Assembly: GCA_016840945.1 (NCBI GenBank)
Contig: JAEORJ010000005.1
Coordinates: 1-64,000 of the forward strand
Source: Candidatus Gerdarchaeota archaeon
GTDB lineage: Archaea > Asgardarchaeota > Heimdallarchaeia > JABLTI01
Length of the DNA: 64,000 nucleotides
Direction: 5' to 3'
Below, in pieces: positions 36,501 to 45,847 of this stretch; positions within the stretch are counted from its first letter, which is position 1; each line of letters opens with the position of its first letter. The notes below the pieces were generated by a model that worked only from the letters and a program-made list of their open reading frames with translations, searched no databases and was not told the origin of the DNA. The translations under genes were made by a program, and so were the position numbers.

Positions 36501-37529
36501 ATGAAAGAAGGGAAACTACCTTTAGATTTTTTGGAAGAGCTATTGAATTCATCTGAAATAGAAATTAATGGTTTAATTCAAGGTCCAAAAATTGGTTGTG
36601 ATGTGGCTGTTTTTGACTATTATAAAGCAATAATGGAAAGCCTATCATTTTACAATAGCGATTCACCTGTTTACATAGTTTATAAAACAGATCCTATAAC
36701 TTTTCCCACATCAAATCCAGGAAGATATTCAGTAATAGTTAACGCTAATGATATTGTTACAAGCGGTGCAATCCCATATGGATTTAATGCAACAATAATC
36801 CTTCCAGTAAAATCAACAAAAGAAGATATCAAAAAAATCCAAACAGAAATTAAAATAGAATGTCACAAAAATAAAATTGCTATATTAGGAGGTCATACTG
36901 AGATATCTTCAGCAGTTAACACTCCAATAGTATCTGGTGCGATGATTGGCTTTGTACCAAAAGATTACTATGTATCTCGTACTATCTCTGAAGATGATGT
37001 TATTCTTTGTGTTGGATATTGTGTAAAGGAAGGAATGGGTATAATAGCAAGTGAAGGTTTTGAAAAATTAGTTAACCAATTCTCAAAAGATTCCCTCGAG
37101 AAATTAATAAAATTGGGTAGTGATATTTCAATTATTGATATTGCACTATCAATAAATAAAAAATCACAACCAGGATTAATGCACGACGCAACAGAAGGGG
37201 GTGTTTTAGGAGCAATATATGAAACAATAGTGCCTGAAAATTTCGGTTTTGAGTTATATTCTGAAAAATTTCCGTTAACAAAAGAAACAATTGATATTTG
37301 TGAATTTTTAGGCGTTAACCCATTAAGAGTGATCTCATCAGGCACTTTAATAGTTGTAACTACATCATCAAAAGCAGCTGAAATAATGAAACTAGCTACT
37401 GATGAGATTCCAATTGAAATTGTTGGTAAAATTGCTTCAAAAAATAAAGCAACAATTGATGGTGAACCATTAGCACCACCTGGTCCTGATGCAATAATTA
37501 GTGCTTTGAGAAAAATAAATGAAAGTTAA
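36501..37529 (+). CDS. AIR-synthase-related (HypE/SelD/ThiL-like) protein
   Basis: 342 residues from ATG 36501 (GTG 36492 possible). A two-domain PurM-like ATPase: N-terminal half YIVYKTDPITFP and VIVNANDIVTSGAIPYG (metal/ATP-binding NDxxxxGA), AILGGHTEISSAV; C-terminal half LMHDATEGGVLGAIYE, RVISSGTLIVV. It resembles the archaeal HypE-like group. True HypE ends in a Cys that is carbamoylated to make the cyanide ligand of NiFe hydrogenase; this protein ends in ALRKINES with no terminal Cys, so it is unlikely to be a functional HypE. There is no SelD Cys/Sec GCGCK-like loop either. The reaction is unknown; ATP-dependent activation of a carbonyl substrate is the family chemistry. Confidence 0.75.
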   Translation: MKEGKLPLDFLEELLNSSEIEINGLIQGPKIGCDVAVFDYYKAIMESLSFYNSDSPVYIVYKTDPITFPTSNPGRYSVIVNANDIVTSGAIPYGFNATIILPVKSTKEDIKKIQTEIKIECHKNKIAILGGHTEISSAVNTPIVSGAMIGFVPKDYYVSRTISEDDVILCVGYCVKEGMGIIASEGFEKLVNQFSKDSLEKLIKLGSDISIIDIALSINKKSQPGLMHDATEGGVLGAIYETIVPENFGFELYSEKFPLTKETIDICEFLGVNPLRVISSGTLIVVTTSSKAAEIMKLATDEIPIEIVGKIASKNKATIDGEPLAPPGPDAIISALRKINES

Positions 37530-37547
37530 GAAAATTATTCTTAACTT
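37523..37547. terminator. two-way hairpin between HypE-like and DUF438 genes
   Basis: AAGTTAAGAA and TTCTTAACTT form a perfect 10-bp stem with a 5-base loop. The stem includes the stop codon of the plus-strand gene, and the minus-strand stop is at 37552. Confidence 0.6.
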
Positions 37548-37551
37548 ATAT

Positions 37552-38778
37552 CTAATCAAGTAATCTCTTTTGTCCTTCAAGTTTTTGAATTTCTGTGATA
37601 TCTTGAGAAACTTCTAAGCAACCAAGGTATTTACCATTTTTATCATGAACAGCAAAATAACGTATATGTATTTTTCTTCCTTGTAAATCAATCCAAAATT
37701 CAGCAACTTTTCGTTTTCCATCTCGAAAATCATTTAAAATTTGATTTACAACATGAACACTTTTTTGTGGGTGACAGTTTTGAACGCTTCTACCAATTAC
37801 AGATTTTGCACGAACGAAAATTCTTTCATCGCCTTTACTGAAAAAACGAACTTTATCCTCTGGGTCAACAAAGGTAATGTCTATTGGTAATGTGTTAAAA
37901 ATAGGTTCTAATACATTTAATGGTAAAGGACCGGTTTCAAATTCTATCATTCCTTCCATTATTATCTCCTCTGGTAATTTTTCTTTCATTTTTAATTTAG
38001 TTCCAAATTCCTTTAGCACTTCTTTAGGAGTGAAACTACAGTAGCTTATATCATCAAAATCTTTGCGTATTTCCAACCATTCATCATCAGTAATTAATTT
38101 CAATGAACTTGGAAATAGTATATTGTTTTCTTTGAAGAAGTGAGTAGCTAAAAATTTAGCTAATTCATCAATAGTAGCATCTATTTTGATAGCAAAATCA
38201 TCAAATTCTATTGATTGTTCATCAACTTGCTCTAGGAGTTTGTATAGCCTTTTTTCTATTGCTCTTATTTTATCATGGTCGATCCACATTTGGGCTGGTG
38301 GTTCTGTTAAGCCATGTTTTTCAATAAATGGGAATAAGGCATTTTCTTCTCTGAGATAATGTGATGATGAATCCTTAATTTTAGCAGATAACTCTCTAAT
38401 GAAATTAAGATCCTTTTCAACAGCACTAAAATTCCTTTTATTAGCGGTTTTAATTGCACAAGCTGCTTCTTGTAGCTGCTTTGCAAATGCTAAAAGGAGT
38501 CTGTGCTCTTCCATGAGTATCGAAATAGGGTGTCCAAGTGTAACTAGTACCTTTTGTTCACCAATTTTTTCATTAAAAACTGCTAAATGCACATCACATA
38601 ATTTGTTCAGCTTTTCTCGTGGCAATCCATCTTTTACTAATTCTTCCTCTACTTTTGCGATCTCATCTGATTCAGTGTCTCGAATTATTTCCTTAAAATC
38701 AGCTTTTGCCTTATCAGCACCCATTCCTTCATTAAGTTGTTCAATAAGTTTTTTCAATTTAGCTTTTTTATCAAGCAT
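37552..38778 (-). CDS. DUF438-hemerythrin-PAS sensor protein
   Basis: 408 residues. The N-terminal DUF438 domain (about 1-75) is helical and charged. A hemerythrin HHE domain (about 80-230) supplies di-iron ligands: GHPISILMEEHRLL, HYLREENALFPFIEKHG, WIDHDKIR and LATHFFKENNILFP. A C-terminal PAS domain (about 285-400) reads IDITFVDPEDKVRFFSKG ... HIRYFAVHDKNGKYLGCLEVSQDITE. DUF438-HHE-PAS proteins are thought to sense oxygen, nitric oxide or redox state. There is no output domain. It is soluble and probably acts through a partner. Single-gene unit. Confidence 0.87.
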   Translation of the reverse strand: MLDKKAKLKKLIEQLNEGMGADKAKADFKEIIRDTESDEIAKVEEELVKDGLPREKLNKLCDVHLAVFNEKIGEQKVLVTLGHPISILMEEHRLLLAFAKQLQEAACAIKTANKRNFSAVEKDLNFIRELSAKIKDSSSHYLREENALFPFIEKHGLTEPPAQMWIDHDKIRAIEKRLYKLLEQVDEQSIEFDDFAIKIDATIDELAKFLATHFFKENNILFPSSLKLITDDEWLEIRKDFDDISYCSFTPKEVLKEFGTKLKMKEKLPEEIIMEGMIEFETGPLPLNVLEPIFNTLPIDITFVDPEDKVRFFSKGDERIFVRAKSVIGRSVQNCHPQKSVHVVNQILNDFRDGKRKVAEFWIDLQGRKIHIRYFAVHDKNGKYLGCLEVSQDITEIQKLEGQKRLLD

Positions 38779-38953
38779 TAGTATCCCATCTTTAATTGCA
38801 AAATAAACAATATATATGGTTTTTAAAATACTCCCGCTATATAATCTAAGATTAGAAAGACATTATAATATTAGTATTTTTTTGATTATCGTTCTTTTAG
38901 TAAAAATCTAAATATAAGTAATAATTTCCGTATAATTATGGAGTGGAAAATTT

Positions 38954-39931
38954 GTGTCTAAAGAATTAAAAACTCAAATAAAAAATCATCTAGCAGGCAC
39001 TTTTCTTTCGTGCGAATTGGCTGGTTTTGGTGAAAAACATAGCGGTAAAGTAAGAGATATCTACACTTTTGATGATAAAATTATGCTTATAACAACAGAT
39101 AGATTATCTGCTTTTGACGTAATCCTAAATCAAGGTATACCTTACAAAGGGCAAGCCTTAAACCAAACCTCTGAATTTTGGTTTAAAAACACCAAGAAGA
39201 TCATTAAAAATCATATAATTTCTGTTCCTGATCCTAATGTTATGATTGCTCAGCAATGTAAACCATTACCTGTTGAAATCATTGTTAGAGGATATATCAC
39301 AGGATCAGCTTGGAGACGTTACAGTTATTTAAAAGAAAACAATGAACCACTAGTAATCTCTGGAGTGGAATTTCCCTCAAATCTTAGAAAAGATGAAAAA
39401 TTACCCGAACCAGTTCTAACCCCCACAACTAAAGCTGAAGAAGGGCATGATGAGGAAATTAGTGTTGAAGAAATTGTGTCTAAAGATCTGATTACTAAAG
39501 ACATTATGGATCAAATAACCAAAGTTGCTTTCAAATTATACACCGTTGGAAATAAAGTTGTTAACAAAAGTGGTGGCATCCTTGTTGATACAAAATATGA
39601 ATTTGGTCTAAATCCGGATGGAGAACTTGTTCTAATTGATGAAGTTCATACTGCTGATTCTTCAAGATATTGGTTAAAAGCACACTATAATGAATTATTC
39701 GAAAAAAGTGAAAATCAAAAAGGTCTTGATAAAGAATATGTTCGTAACTGGTTGCGTGAGAATGGTTTTATGGGTGAAGGGGTTATTCCTGATTTGCCTG
39801 AAGAAGTAGTAGTTAATGCTTCGCTTAATGTAATCCAAGCTTATGAATTGATTACTGCTCAAAAATTCAAACCAGCAAAAGAATATGCTTCTAATGAACG
39901 TTTGATAAAAAATTTAGCAAAATACCTTTAG
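38954..39931 (+). CDS. purC: PurC, SAICAR synthetase
   Basis: 325 residues from GTG 38954, preceded by GGAGTGG. PurC joins CAIR with aspartate using ATP in the eighth step of purine synthesis. Signatures: SGKVRDIYTFDD (ATP-binding, near 27), DRLSAFDVILNQGIPYKG, PVEIIVRGYITGSAWRRY (the substrate-binding R-x-Y loop, near 110), GGILVDTKYEFG and LIDEVHTADSSRYW. The length and the long C-terminal part are like the bacterial/fungal Ade1 type rather than the short ~240-residue archaeal form. No other pur gene is adjacent. It ends at a strong hairpin terminator. Confidence 0.95.
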   Translation: MSKELKTQIKNHLAGTFLSCELAGFGEKHSGKVRDIYTFDDKIMLITTDRLSAFDVILNQGIPYKGQALNQTSEFWFKNTKKIIKNHIISVPDPNVMIAQQCKPLPVEIIVRGYITGSAWRRYSYLKENNEPLVISGVEFPSNLRKDEKLPEPVLTPTTKAEEGHDEEISVEEIVSKDLITKDIMDQITKVAFKLYTVGNKVVNKSGGILVDTKYEFGLNPDGELVLIDEVHTADSSRYWLKAHYNELFEKSENQKGLDKEYVRNWLRENGFMGEGVIPDLPEEVVVNASLNVIQAYELITAQKFKPAKEYASNERLIKNLAKYL

Positions 39932-39943
39932 AAAAAATAAGAG

Positions 39944-39965
39944 AGCAATTGTAAAAACAATTGCT
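39944..39965. terminator. hairpin terminator after purC
   Basis: AGCAATTGT and ACAATTGCT form a perfect 9-bp stem with an AAAA loop, followed by TTTTTCGTTATTTTTTTTATTTTT. It would also serve the convergent exchanger gene ending at 39989. Confidence 0.72.
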
Positions 39966-39988
39966 TTTTCGTTATTTTTTTTATTTTT

Positions 39989-41509
39989 CTAGAAAATTTT
40001 CAGTCCTGTCAGTTCTCCTAATAAGAGTAAGAAGCTGAATAATTGTGCTATTATTATCATAATTCCTTCAAAGCTTGTTATTCTCCGGTCATCTGAAATT
40101 GAACGTTTAACAAACCATAGGATACCTGCAAGAGCAATGATTTGGAATAACATAAAATCATTTATAGGTGCTTTAACAATTGAAGCAAAAGCTCCGAAGA
40201 CTAATAATGTCATTTGTAAAATACCACCAAGGATATTCCCTAAAGCAACATCTGTTTTTCCTTTTGTTGCAGCTACCACAGCTATACCATGTTCTGGTAT
40301 TGCTCCAGCAAACCCTACTATTAAAGCTACGACTTCAACATCAAGCACAATCTGAGGTGACTCAAGCATTTTTTCAACTGCACTACTGAGTAAATAACCA
40401 CCACTAGCAATTCCTGCTATTCCTAATGCTACTAAAACTAATGCTGAACCGATTTTCAAATGATGGTGCTCCATGGCAGGAGCAACAATATATGGATTAT
40501 CAATAGGTTTTCTAGTACCACTATATACTTGTTCAGTTACAGTACAATTTGGATCTATTATATTAATTTCTTCGGGAGTATCAAGCACTTTTCTTTGTGC
40601 CTGATCTGAAATCTCTTCTTTCTGTTTCTCTGCTTTATCAGGCATTTTTTCGTCAAGTTTACCTCTAGTTGGTTTTGTAGCCCGAATTTGACCATCAAAA
40701 TTCTCTTCAGCTTTAGCTTCACGGCTTTTAATGATTAAATAAATCAGATAAATAATATAGCTAACAACCAGAGTGATGCCAGCCAAATGTGGCAACTCTC
40801 CTTCAAGCTCTTCTAACATAGGCACTATTGGTCCGTATCCATTATAACTTTGCAATGCTTCATAGATTTTATCTATTATAACAATTAATGCTACTCCAAA
40901 GGTTAATAGTGTTGCAACGAAACCCCAGCGTAATAAAACTCCTTCAGCAGCCACTGTCTCAGCTTTTACTTCAACATAGCCTTTCTTTTTACCTCCTACC
41001 AAAACCACTATTCCAAGGAGTATGGCATTAAAACCTGCTGCAGAAAGAGTGGTGTAAAAAGCAGTTTTTATTAATTCATCACCAATAGCTGTTCCAGCTT
41101 GCACTCCAAACCCTCCTTTTACAAGCATAATACCAGCTGCGACCGCTTCAGGTAGATTGCTTGCCAAACTTGAAACCACACCTGCAACATAAGCAGTTAA
41201 TCCTACAATTCGCATAACATTATCTAAACCATCAACTGCCCATTCACTTGGTCTGAATGCTAACCATAAGCCTAGTAATGCTGCAGTAATGACAACTCCA
41301 ATCAATATACCAAAATTCTCTGGATTTTTATTATGAAGTACAAACATTGTAATTGTTGCAGCAATTAATAATGCAACAATGATATATTCATACCAAGGAA
41401 GTTTTATAACATCCCACAAACTATGCGAGCTTTTTTTCTCTTCAATTTCGATTAAGTTAGTTTCATTTTTTTCTTCGGTTGTTTTCTTTTTCTCTTTCTT
41501 TGTATCCAT
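39989..41509 (-). CDS. sodium/calcium exchanger-family membrane protein
   Basis: 506 residues from ATG 41509. The two inverted alpha-repeats of the CaCA superfamily are visible: LASNLPEAVAAGIM with GTAIGDELIKTAF in the N-terminal half, and FAGAIPEHGIAVVAATKGKTDVALGNILGG in the C-terminal half (written here as a span near residues 400-430; the key parts are GAIPEH and DVALGNILGG). About ten membrane segments flank a charged central cytoplasmic loop (about 265-345, K/E-rich). The N-terminus is strongly charged (about 30 residues). It probably swaps Na+ or H+ for Ca2+ or another divalent cation. The first-repeat GDE replaces the usual GSN, so ion choice may differ. Confidence 0.82.
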   Translation of the reverse strand: MDTKKEKKKTTEEKNETNLIEIEEKKSSHSLWDVIKLPWYEYIIVALLIAATITMFVLHNKNPENFGILIGVVITAALLGLWLAFRPSEWAVDGLDNVMRIVGLTAYVAGVVSSLASNLPEAVAAGIMLVKGGFGVQAGTAIGDELIKTAFYTTLSAAGFNAILLGIVVLVGGKKKGYVEVKAETVAAEGVLLRWGFVATLLTFGVALIVIIDKIYEALQSYNGYGPIVPMLEELEGELPHLAGITLVVSYIIYLIYLIIKSREAKAEENFDGQIRATKPTRGKLDEKMPDKAEKQKEEISDQAQRKVLDTPEEINIIDPNCTVTEQVYSGTRKPIDNPYIVAPAMEHHHLKIGSALVLVALGIAGIASGGYLLSSAVEKMLESPQIVLDVEVVALIVGFAGAIPEHGIAVVAATKGKTDVALGNILGGILQMTLLVFGAFASIVKAPINDFMLFQIIALAGILWFVKRSISDDRRITSFEGIMIIIAQLFSFLLLLGELTGLKIF

Positions 41510-41681
41510 TGCAATCAACCAACTTACATACTACTAGGTTTTAAGCGTGAGTATTACAAAAAGATTTCTTTTTGGATATATTTTTTTTGCCTTAAAACGA
41601 AAGATAATTAGGTAGTTATCGTACAAAATAGCTATAAAACTATATGTTATAATTGCGGATATATTTGTAGGGGTATAAAAA

Positions 41682-42422
41682 TTGGAATTCGTTGAAGATC
41701 TCGGAATGAATACGTTTTCTATTAAAGCAGATCAACTGCCATCAATCATTCTTAAATTACTTGATATTATGAAACCATATCATCTTCCAGCTGTTGATGA
41801 AATACCAAAACCAGACAAGTCAATTGATCAAGTCATTCTTGTTATCATTGATAATTTTAGTTTATTTGAGGTTATTACTTATCAACCACCATTTTTGATA
41901 AAAAACTTGGATAATTTGCTTTTAATTAATACTGAAGATAAATCAAGTTCACTTTCAGGACCGATGTTAAAATCCATGTTTTACAGTAAGGAAAGCCTTA
42001 CATTTAATTTACTCGAAGCTTTACATATGTCTGGAAAGCATGTTAAGGCTATTGCACGGGAAGAGGACTTGCTTAATATTACTTCTGATAAATCATTATT
42101 TTTTGCTGAGGAATCTGATGTTAATATTTATGTTAAAGCTATAAAAGCTATTAATCGGCATGATCTTTTAGTTCTTCATTTTTCTGATTTTGATGAAATG
42201 TATGAACGCTATTCAATGAACCCCCCTGATGAAATCGCTTCTAAAATTATGCGACGAACTGATAAATGGTTAAGTCTTTTCTCACAACAATCTATTGATG
42301 GAACAGTTCTTCTAGTGATTGGGAATGATGGTAAAAAACCTATTGAATTAAATCTAACAGGACGAGCTGCTGCTTGGAAAAGAGCTAACTTGCCTATCGG
42401 TTTCATTAAATTTCCAAAATAG
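41682..42422 (+). CDS. alkaline-phosphatase-like fold protein, probably degenerate
   Basis: 246 residues from TTG 41682 with GGGGT about 9 bases before. VILVIIDNFSLFEV resembles the first metal strand of the alkaline phosphatase/phosphodiesterase superfamily, LLVLHFSDFDEMYERYSMNP the central metal-Asp/His region, and TVLLVIGNDGKKP the strand that normally ends in SDHG. Here the last motif is GNDGK without the His, and no nucleophile Ser/Thr is obvious after DNF. It may be a non-catalytic member or a divergent phosphohydrolase. There is no signal peptide. It converges on uppP with a 4-base gap. Confidence 0.5.
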   Translation: MEFVEDLGMNTFSIKADQLPSIILKLLDIMKPYHLPAVDEIPKPDKSIDQVILVIIDNFSLFEVITYQPPFLIKNLDNLLLINTEDKSSSLSGPMLKSMFYSKESLTFNLLEALHMSGKHVKAIAREEDLLNITSDKSLFFAEESDVNIYVKAIKAINRHDLLVLHFSDFDEMYERYSMNPPDEIASKIMRRTDKWLSLFSQQSIDGTVLLVIGNDGKKPIELNLTGRAAAWKRANLPIGFIKFPK

Positions 42423-42426
42423 TTTA

Positions 42427-43374
42427 TCATATTGTTGTCAGATTTAATATTATGATTATTAGTGTTATAACTAGTGCTAGGGTTCCAATAAAGATACAAA
42501 ACCAACCAAAGTTAATTTTCTTTGCTAAACGTAAGAAGACATCTATTGTGAAATAACCTACTACAGCTGAAAGAAAGACTGCTAAAACCATTCCACCAGC
42601 TGAAATTTCTGCAAAAGATGTTTCACCTTGTATTAAATCAATTATAATTATGAGAATGTTCCCACCAATCACCGCGGGAATACTTAATAGAAAGCTTCCA
42701 CGCAAGGCATCCTCCTCATTAACTCCTTCAATTAACATTGTTCCTACAGTAGACCCAGAACGAGAAACTCCTGGAATAATTGCTAATCCTTGAACAGCTC
42801 CAATAATTAACATTTCAACTGTGTTCATCTCGAATAATGACTTGCTGGTTGTTTTCTTTTTCGATACAAAAATGAAAATACCAGTACCAATAAGGAAGAG
42901 GCCAATAAGCATGGTGACTATATCTCCACTACTAATTGCTCCATTCGCAAAAGACAAAGATTCTTCAAGAATTACATATTTAAGTAAAGCATAAATCGGA
43001 ATACCAATAACTGCTGTTGCTAATGTTGCCAAAAGTAAAAATTTCCACAAAATTTTCTGTTTCTCTTTTTGTGATAAATTATTATTTGTTTGTAGTGCTT
43101 CTATCTCCTTTTCATCATTATTTTGTTTAATCTGTTCATTATTTATTTGCTTCTCTCTTTTCCTGAAATCAAATAACATTATGAGATCTTTTCTGAAACG
43201 GATTATTACAGCGATCATAGTACCAATATGCATGAAGAGTGCTATCGCAAGCGCATTTTCTGATTCATTTAACCAATTTAAAATAAGCACTAATTGTCCT
43301 TCACTCGATACTGGAAGCCATTCTAAAATTCCTTGAGCAATTGCTAATATTGTAATAATCCATAATGCGACCAT
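42427..43374 (-). CDS. uppP: UppP/BacA-type undecaprenyl-diphosphate phosphatase
   Basis: 315 residues with about eight membrane segments. Signature 1 is ILEWLPVSSEGQLVL (E-rich active site, near 17-30) and signature 2 is PGVSRSGSTVGTMLIEG (near 198-215), both in BacA/UppP enzymes that remove a phosphate from polyprenyl diphosphate. In archaea the likely substrate is a C55-C60 polyprenyl or dolichyl diphosphate carrier for glycans. A charged K/E-rich cytosolic loop (about 65-105), rich in Gln and Asn, is longer than usual. It is a single-gene unit. Confidence 0.9.
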   Translation of the reverse strand: MVALWIITILAIAQGILEWLPVSSEGQLVLILNWLNESENALAIALFMHIGTMIAVIIRFRKDLIMLFDFRKREKQINNEQIKQNNDEKEIEALQTNNNLSQKEKQKILWKFLLLATLATAVIGIPIYALLKYVILEESLSFANGAISSGDIVTMLIGLFLIGTGIFIFVSKKKTTSKSLFEMNTVEMLIIGAVQGLAIIPGVSRSGSTVGTMLIEGVNEEDALRGSFLLSIPAVIGGNILIIIIDLIQGETSFAEISAGGMVLAVFLSAVVGYFTIDVFLRLAKKINFGWFCIFIGTLALVITLIIIILNLTTI

Positions 43375-43522
43375 GATGTCTCGCCTTGTATGGTAAACAA
43401 TATAGCATACAAAAAAAGTTTTCTAATGAATTAATTTTAAAGAAAGTATAAAAATAAGCACTAGTTATACTAACCACTATTTAATTTATGTTGACAAAAA
43501 AACTATTACCTGGGAGATATTA

Positions 43523-44389
43523 ATGGCAAAAGTAAAAATTCTAACTGATTCAACATGTGATTTACCTCCAACAATAATTGAAAAACTAGATATTGGAGTT
43601 ATACCTGCGAATATTATTTTTGATGATAAGGTTTATTCACATTATGATCTATCAAATGATACTTTTTATCAAAAGTTAGAAGAAGGAGCTCTTCCTTCAA
43701 CAGGCGTTCCTCCTCCTGCTGTTTTTAAAAAGTCTTTTGATAAAGCTGTGGAATCAAATGATGATGTCATTGTTTTTACTCTATCTCAAAAATTATCAGG
43801 TATTTATTCTACTGCTACAAGTGTGAATTCCCAATTTTTCAATAATAAATTAACCATAATTGATTCCCAAGCAGTGACAGTTGATATGGGACTCATTGTT
43901 TATGAAGCTGCTAAAAAAGCTCAAGAAGGTTTAACAAAGGATGAGATAATTATCTTCATAGAGGATTTAGTTATTCCAAATGCTCAATTATTTGGAATCG
44001 TTAATACTTTAAAGTACCTAAAGAAAGGTGGTCGAATAAATACTATAAGCTGGTTAGTTGGATCAATTCTCTCAATTAAACCCATTATTCGTATTGAAGA
44101 TGGTTTATTGGCTTCTCCTGGAAAAGTTCGTGGTGCAGATGAAGCAATAAAATTATTGAAAAAAATATGCCGAAAAATCGTTAATGAACGTATGACTGAC
44201 ACAATCTTTGTTGGACATAGTCATGCATATGAAAAAGGTAAGGCTTTATATGATTATTTAGTAGACTTGCCAAATTCTCCCACTGATGTGATTTTAGCAG
44301 AAATAGGACCTATTGTAGGCTCTCATGTAGGAATTGGTGCACTAGGTATTGCTTGGGTGGGAAAATATGTTAAAAGATGGGCAAAATAG
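43523..44389 (+). CDS. DegV-family fatty-acid-binding protein
   Basis: 288 residues. N-terminal motif KILTDSTCDLPPTIIEKL, central STGVPPPAVF, VFTLSQKLSGIYSTA (Ser/Thr that hold the lipid carboxylate), IDSQAVTVDMGLIV and C-terminal GSHVGIGALGIAW are DegV hallmarks. DegV (FakB-like) proteins bind one fatty acid for a kinase in bacteria; archaeal function is not settled and no FakA-like kinase is seen nearby. GGGAG lies 8 bases before ATG. It converges on a membrane-protein gene across the palindrome TTGAATTCAA (44391-44400). Confidence 0.9.
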   Translation: MAKVKILTDSTCDLPPTIIEKLDIGVIPANIIFDDKVYSHYDLSNDTFYQKLEEGALPSTGVPPPAVFKKSFDKAVESNDDVIVFTLSQKLSGIYSTATSVNSQFFNNKLTIIDSQAVTVDMGLIVYEAAKKAQEGLTKDEIIIFIEDLVIPNAQLFGIVNTLKYLKKGGRINTISWLVGSILSIKPIIRIEDGLLASPGKVRGADEAIKLLKKICRKIVNERMTDTIFVGHSHAYEKGKALYDYLVDLPNSPTDVILAEIGPIVGSHVGIGALGIAWVGKYVKRWAK

Positions 44390-44396
44390 TTTGAAT

Positions 44397-45170
44397 TCAA
44401 TCGATACTAATATTCTGTATTTCTGTTTTATGAATATTATTTGATCTAGTAAGAAAACCAGTTAAAAGAAATGCTACCCCAATAGATACCATAATGAATT
44501 CCACAGCATTAAGAATTTGAGCATTCTCCCAATAATTAGCTAAGACATTGGAAAGAATATTGGGAATGAGTGAGGTGACACAAAAACCAAATCCGGTTAA
44601 AAAGAATTTCAAGCACCTTCTAACAAAATAATCATTTGTCGCTCTATAAGCTTTGATAAAGAAATATAGAATTAGTCCTATAATAATTAAACAAATTGGA
44701 TAGAAAATTAACGTAAAGAATAATGATGTTTGAGTGTCAGCACTCTCACTGCCTTCTACAGCTTTAATAGAATACCAATTACTCTCAGTATTATGTAATC
44801 CAAATAGCAATCCGACAATCAAACCAATAACTAAAAATGCTGGAATAATTATTGCCCATTGAATAGCAAATTTAGTGCCATAATTTATAGCAATGGAAGA
44901 AACCATCATCATTACTAATCCTATGAATAATGATGCGGCATATAATTTAGTGAAAAGTAACATTGCAGTAGGGTCAGCTTGATCATAGACAAAAGCACCT
45001 AAAGGAAGGAGTACATAAGCTGTTGCTATGAAGAAAAAGCTAACACCAAAAAGCCAGTTGAGCTTTTCTTTAAGGTTCCTCTTGAGGACAATGGATGTAA
45101 TAATGAAAAGCATAATAACATTAAGGGATCCTGCTACTACACTTAGGTAATTTATCCACCCGATTGCCAT
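44397..45170 (-). CDS. seven-to-eight-pass membrane protein of unknown function
   Basis: 257 residues with about seven hydrophobic segments: 10-30, 38-60, 70-95, 100-125 region, 148-170, 185-210 and 220-245, separated by short polar loops. A larger extracytoplasmic loop holds HNTESNWYSIKAVEG. The layout is like the N-terminal membrane sensor parts of some archaeal histidine kinases, but no kinase or other soluble domain follows. It is not recognised as a transporter. It stands alone, minus strand, convergent with degV. Confidence 0.65.
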   Translation of the reverse strand: MAIGWINYLSVVAGSLNVIMLFIITSIVLKRNLKEKLNWLFGVSFFFIATAYVLLPLGAFVYDQADPTAMLLFTKLYAASLFIGLVMMMVSSIAINYGTKFAIQWAIIIPAFLVIGLIVGLLFGLHNTESNWYSIKAVEGSESADTQTSLFFTLIFYPICLIIIGLILYFFIKAYRATNDYFVRRCLKFFLTGFGFCVTSLIPNILSNVLANYWENAQILNAVEFIMVSIGVAFLLTGFLTRSNNIHKTEIQNISID

Positions 45171-45251
45171 ATTATCTCTCTCATTATTTTTATTAGACTA
45201 TATTTTTGTATTATATAAAGATTCTTTTGAGAGATAGAGTAATTTTAAAAA

Positions 45252-45638
45252 TTAATCGGGCAATTCAACTTCAATATTTTTAACATAGATATCTCTCCCA
45301 CCACTAATTTTTGTATTATTTGATTTACATTTTGGGCATTCGAAAATATTTACTAAGTCAACAATAAAATGATCAACATCTTGTTGCTTTTCGATTACTC
45401 CTTTATATTTGCAATCCTGGCATTCAATTTCTCCTCTTTGTGCTTCAATGATCAATTCTGCTCCTTCAGCTAATGTCCCCTCACTAGCGATTTCAAAAGA
45501 GAATTTCAATTGATCATGATTCAGCATCGAAAATTCACCAACAACCAATTCTACTTTTTTAATTTTTTTTGCCTTATGTTGAATGGCTACTGTGGTTACT
45601 GTATCAACAATACCAACAGCAGTAGAGAATTCATGCAT
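45252..45638 (-). CDS. hypA: HypA, nickel chaperone for hydrogenase maturation
   Basis: 128 residues. HypA carries Ni to hydrogenase (and in some species urease) with HypB. The N-terminus MHEF carries the conserved MHE nickel ligands. The zinc domain has CQDC (near 73) and CPKC (near 100). VGEFSMLNHDQLKFSFEI is the family core. GAGGAAA lies before ATG. The partner genes hypB, hypC, hypD and hypF are not in this window. Together with larC it shows the organism makes nickel enzymes. Confidence 0.93.
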   Translation of the reverse strand: MHEFSTAVGIVDTVTTVAIQHKAKKIKKVELVVGEFSMLNHDQLKFSFEIASEGTLAEGAELIIEAQRGEIECQDCKYKGVIEKQQDVDHFIVDLVNIFECPKCKSNNTKISGGRDIYVKNIEVELPD

Positions 45639-45847
45639 AATAGTTTCCTCGAATGTTATACTCTTAACACTTGTCTAACTATAAAAAAAGTTGTGGATTC
45701 AACTTATTATTTAGATGAAGAAGCTAACTTTAGATTATAATCCATGTAAATTAGAACTGATTATTAGCTACTAAAAGCAATAATATAAAAGGTAGAAAAT
45801 AACTTTTAAATTAGAAATAAATTCAAAAGATAGTTGAGGAAGAAACA

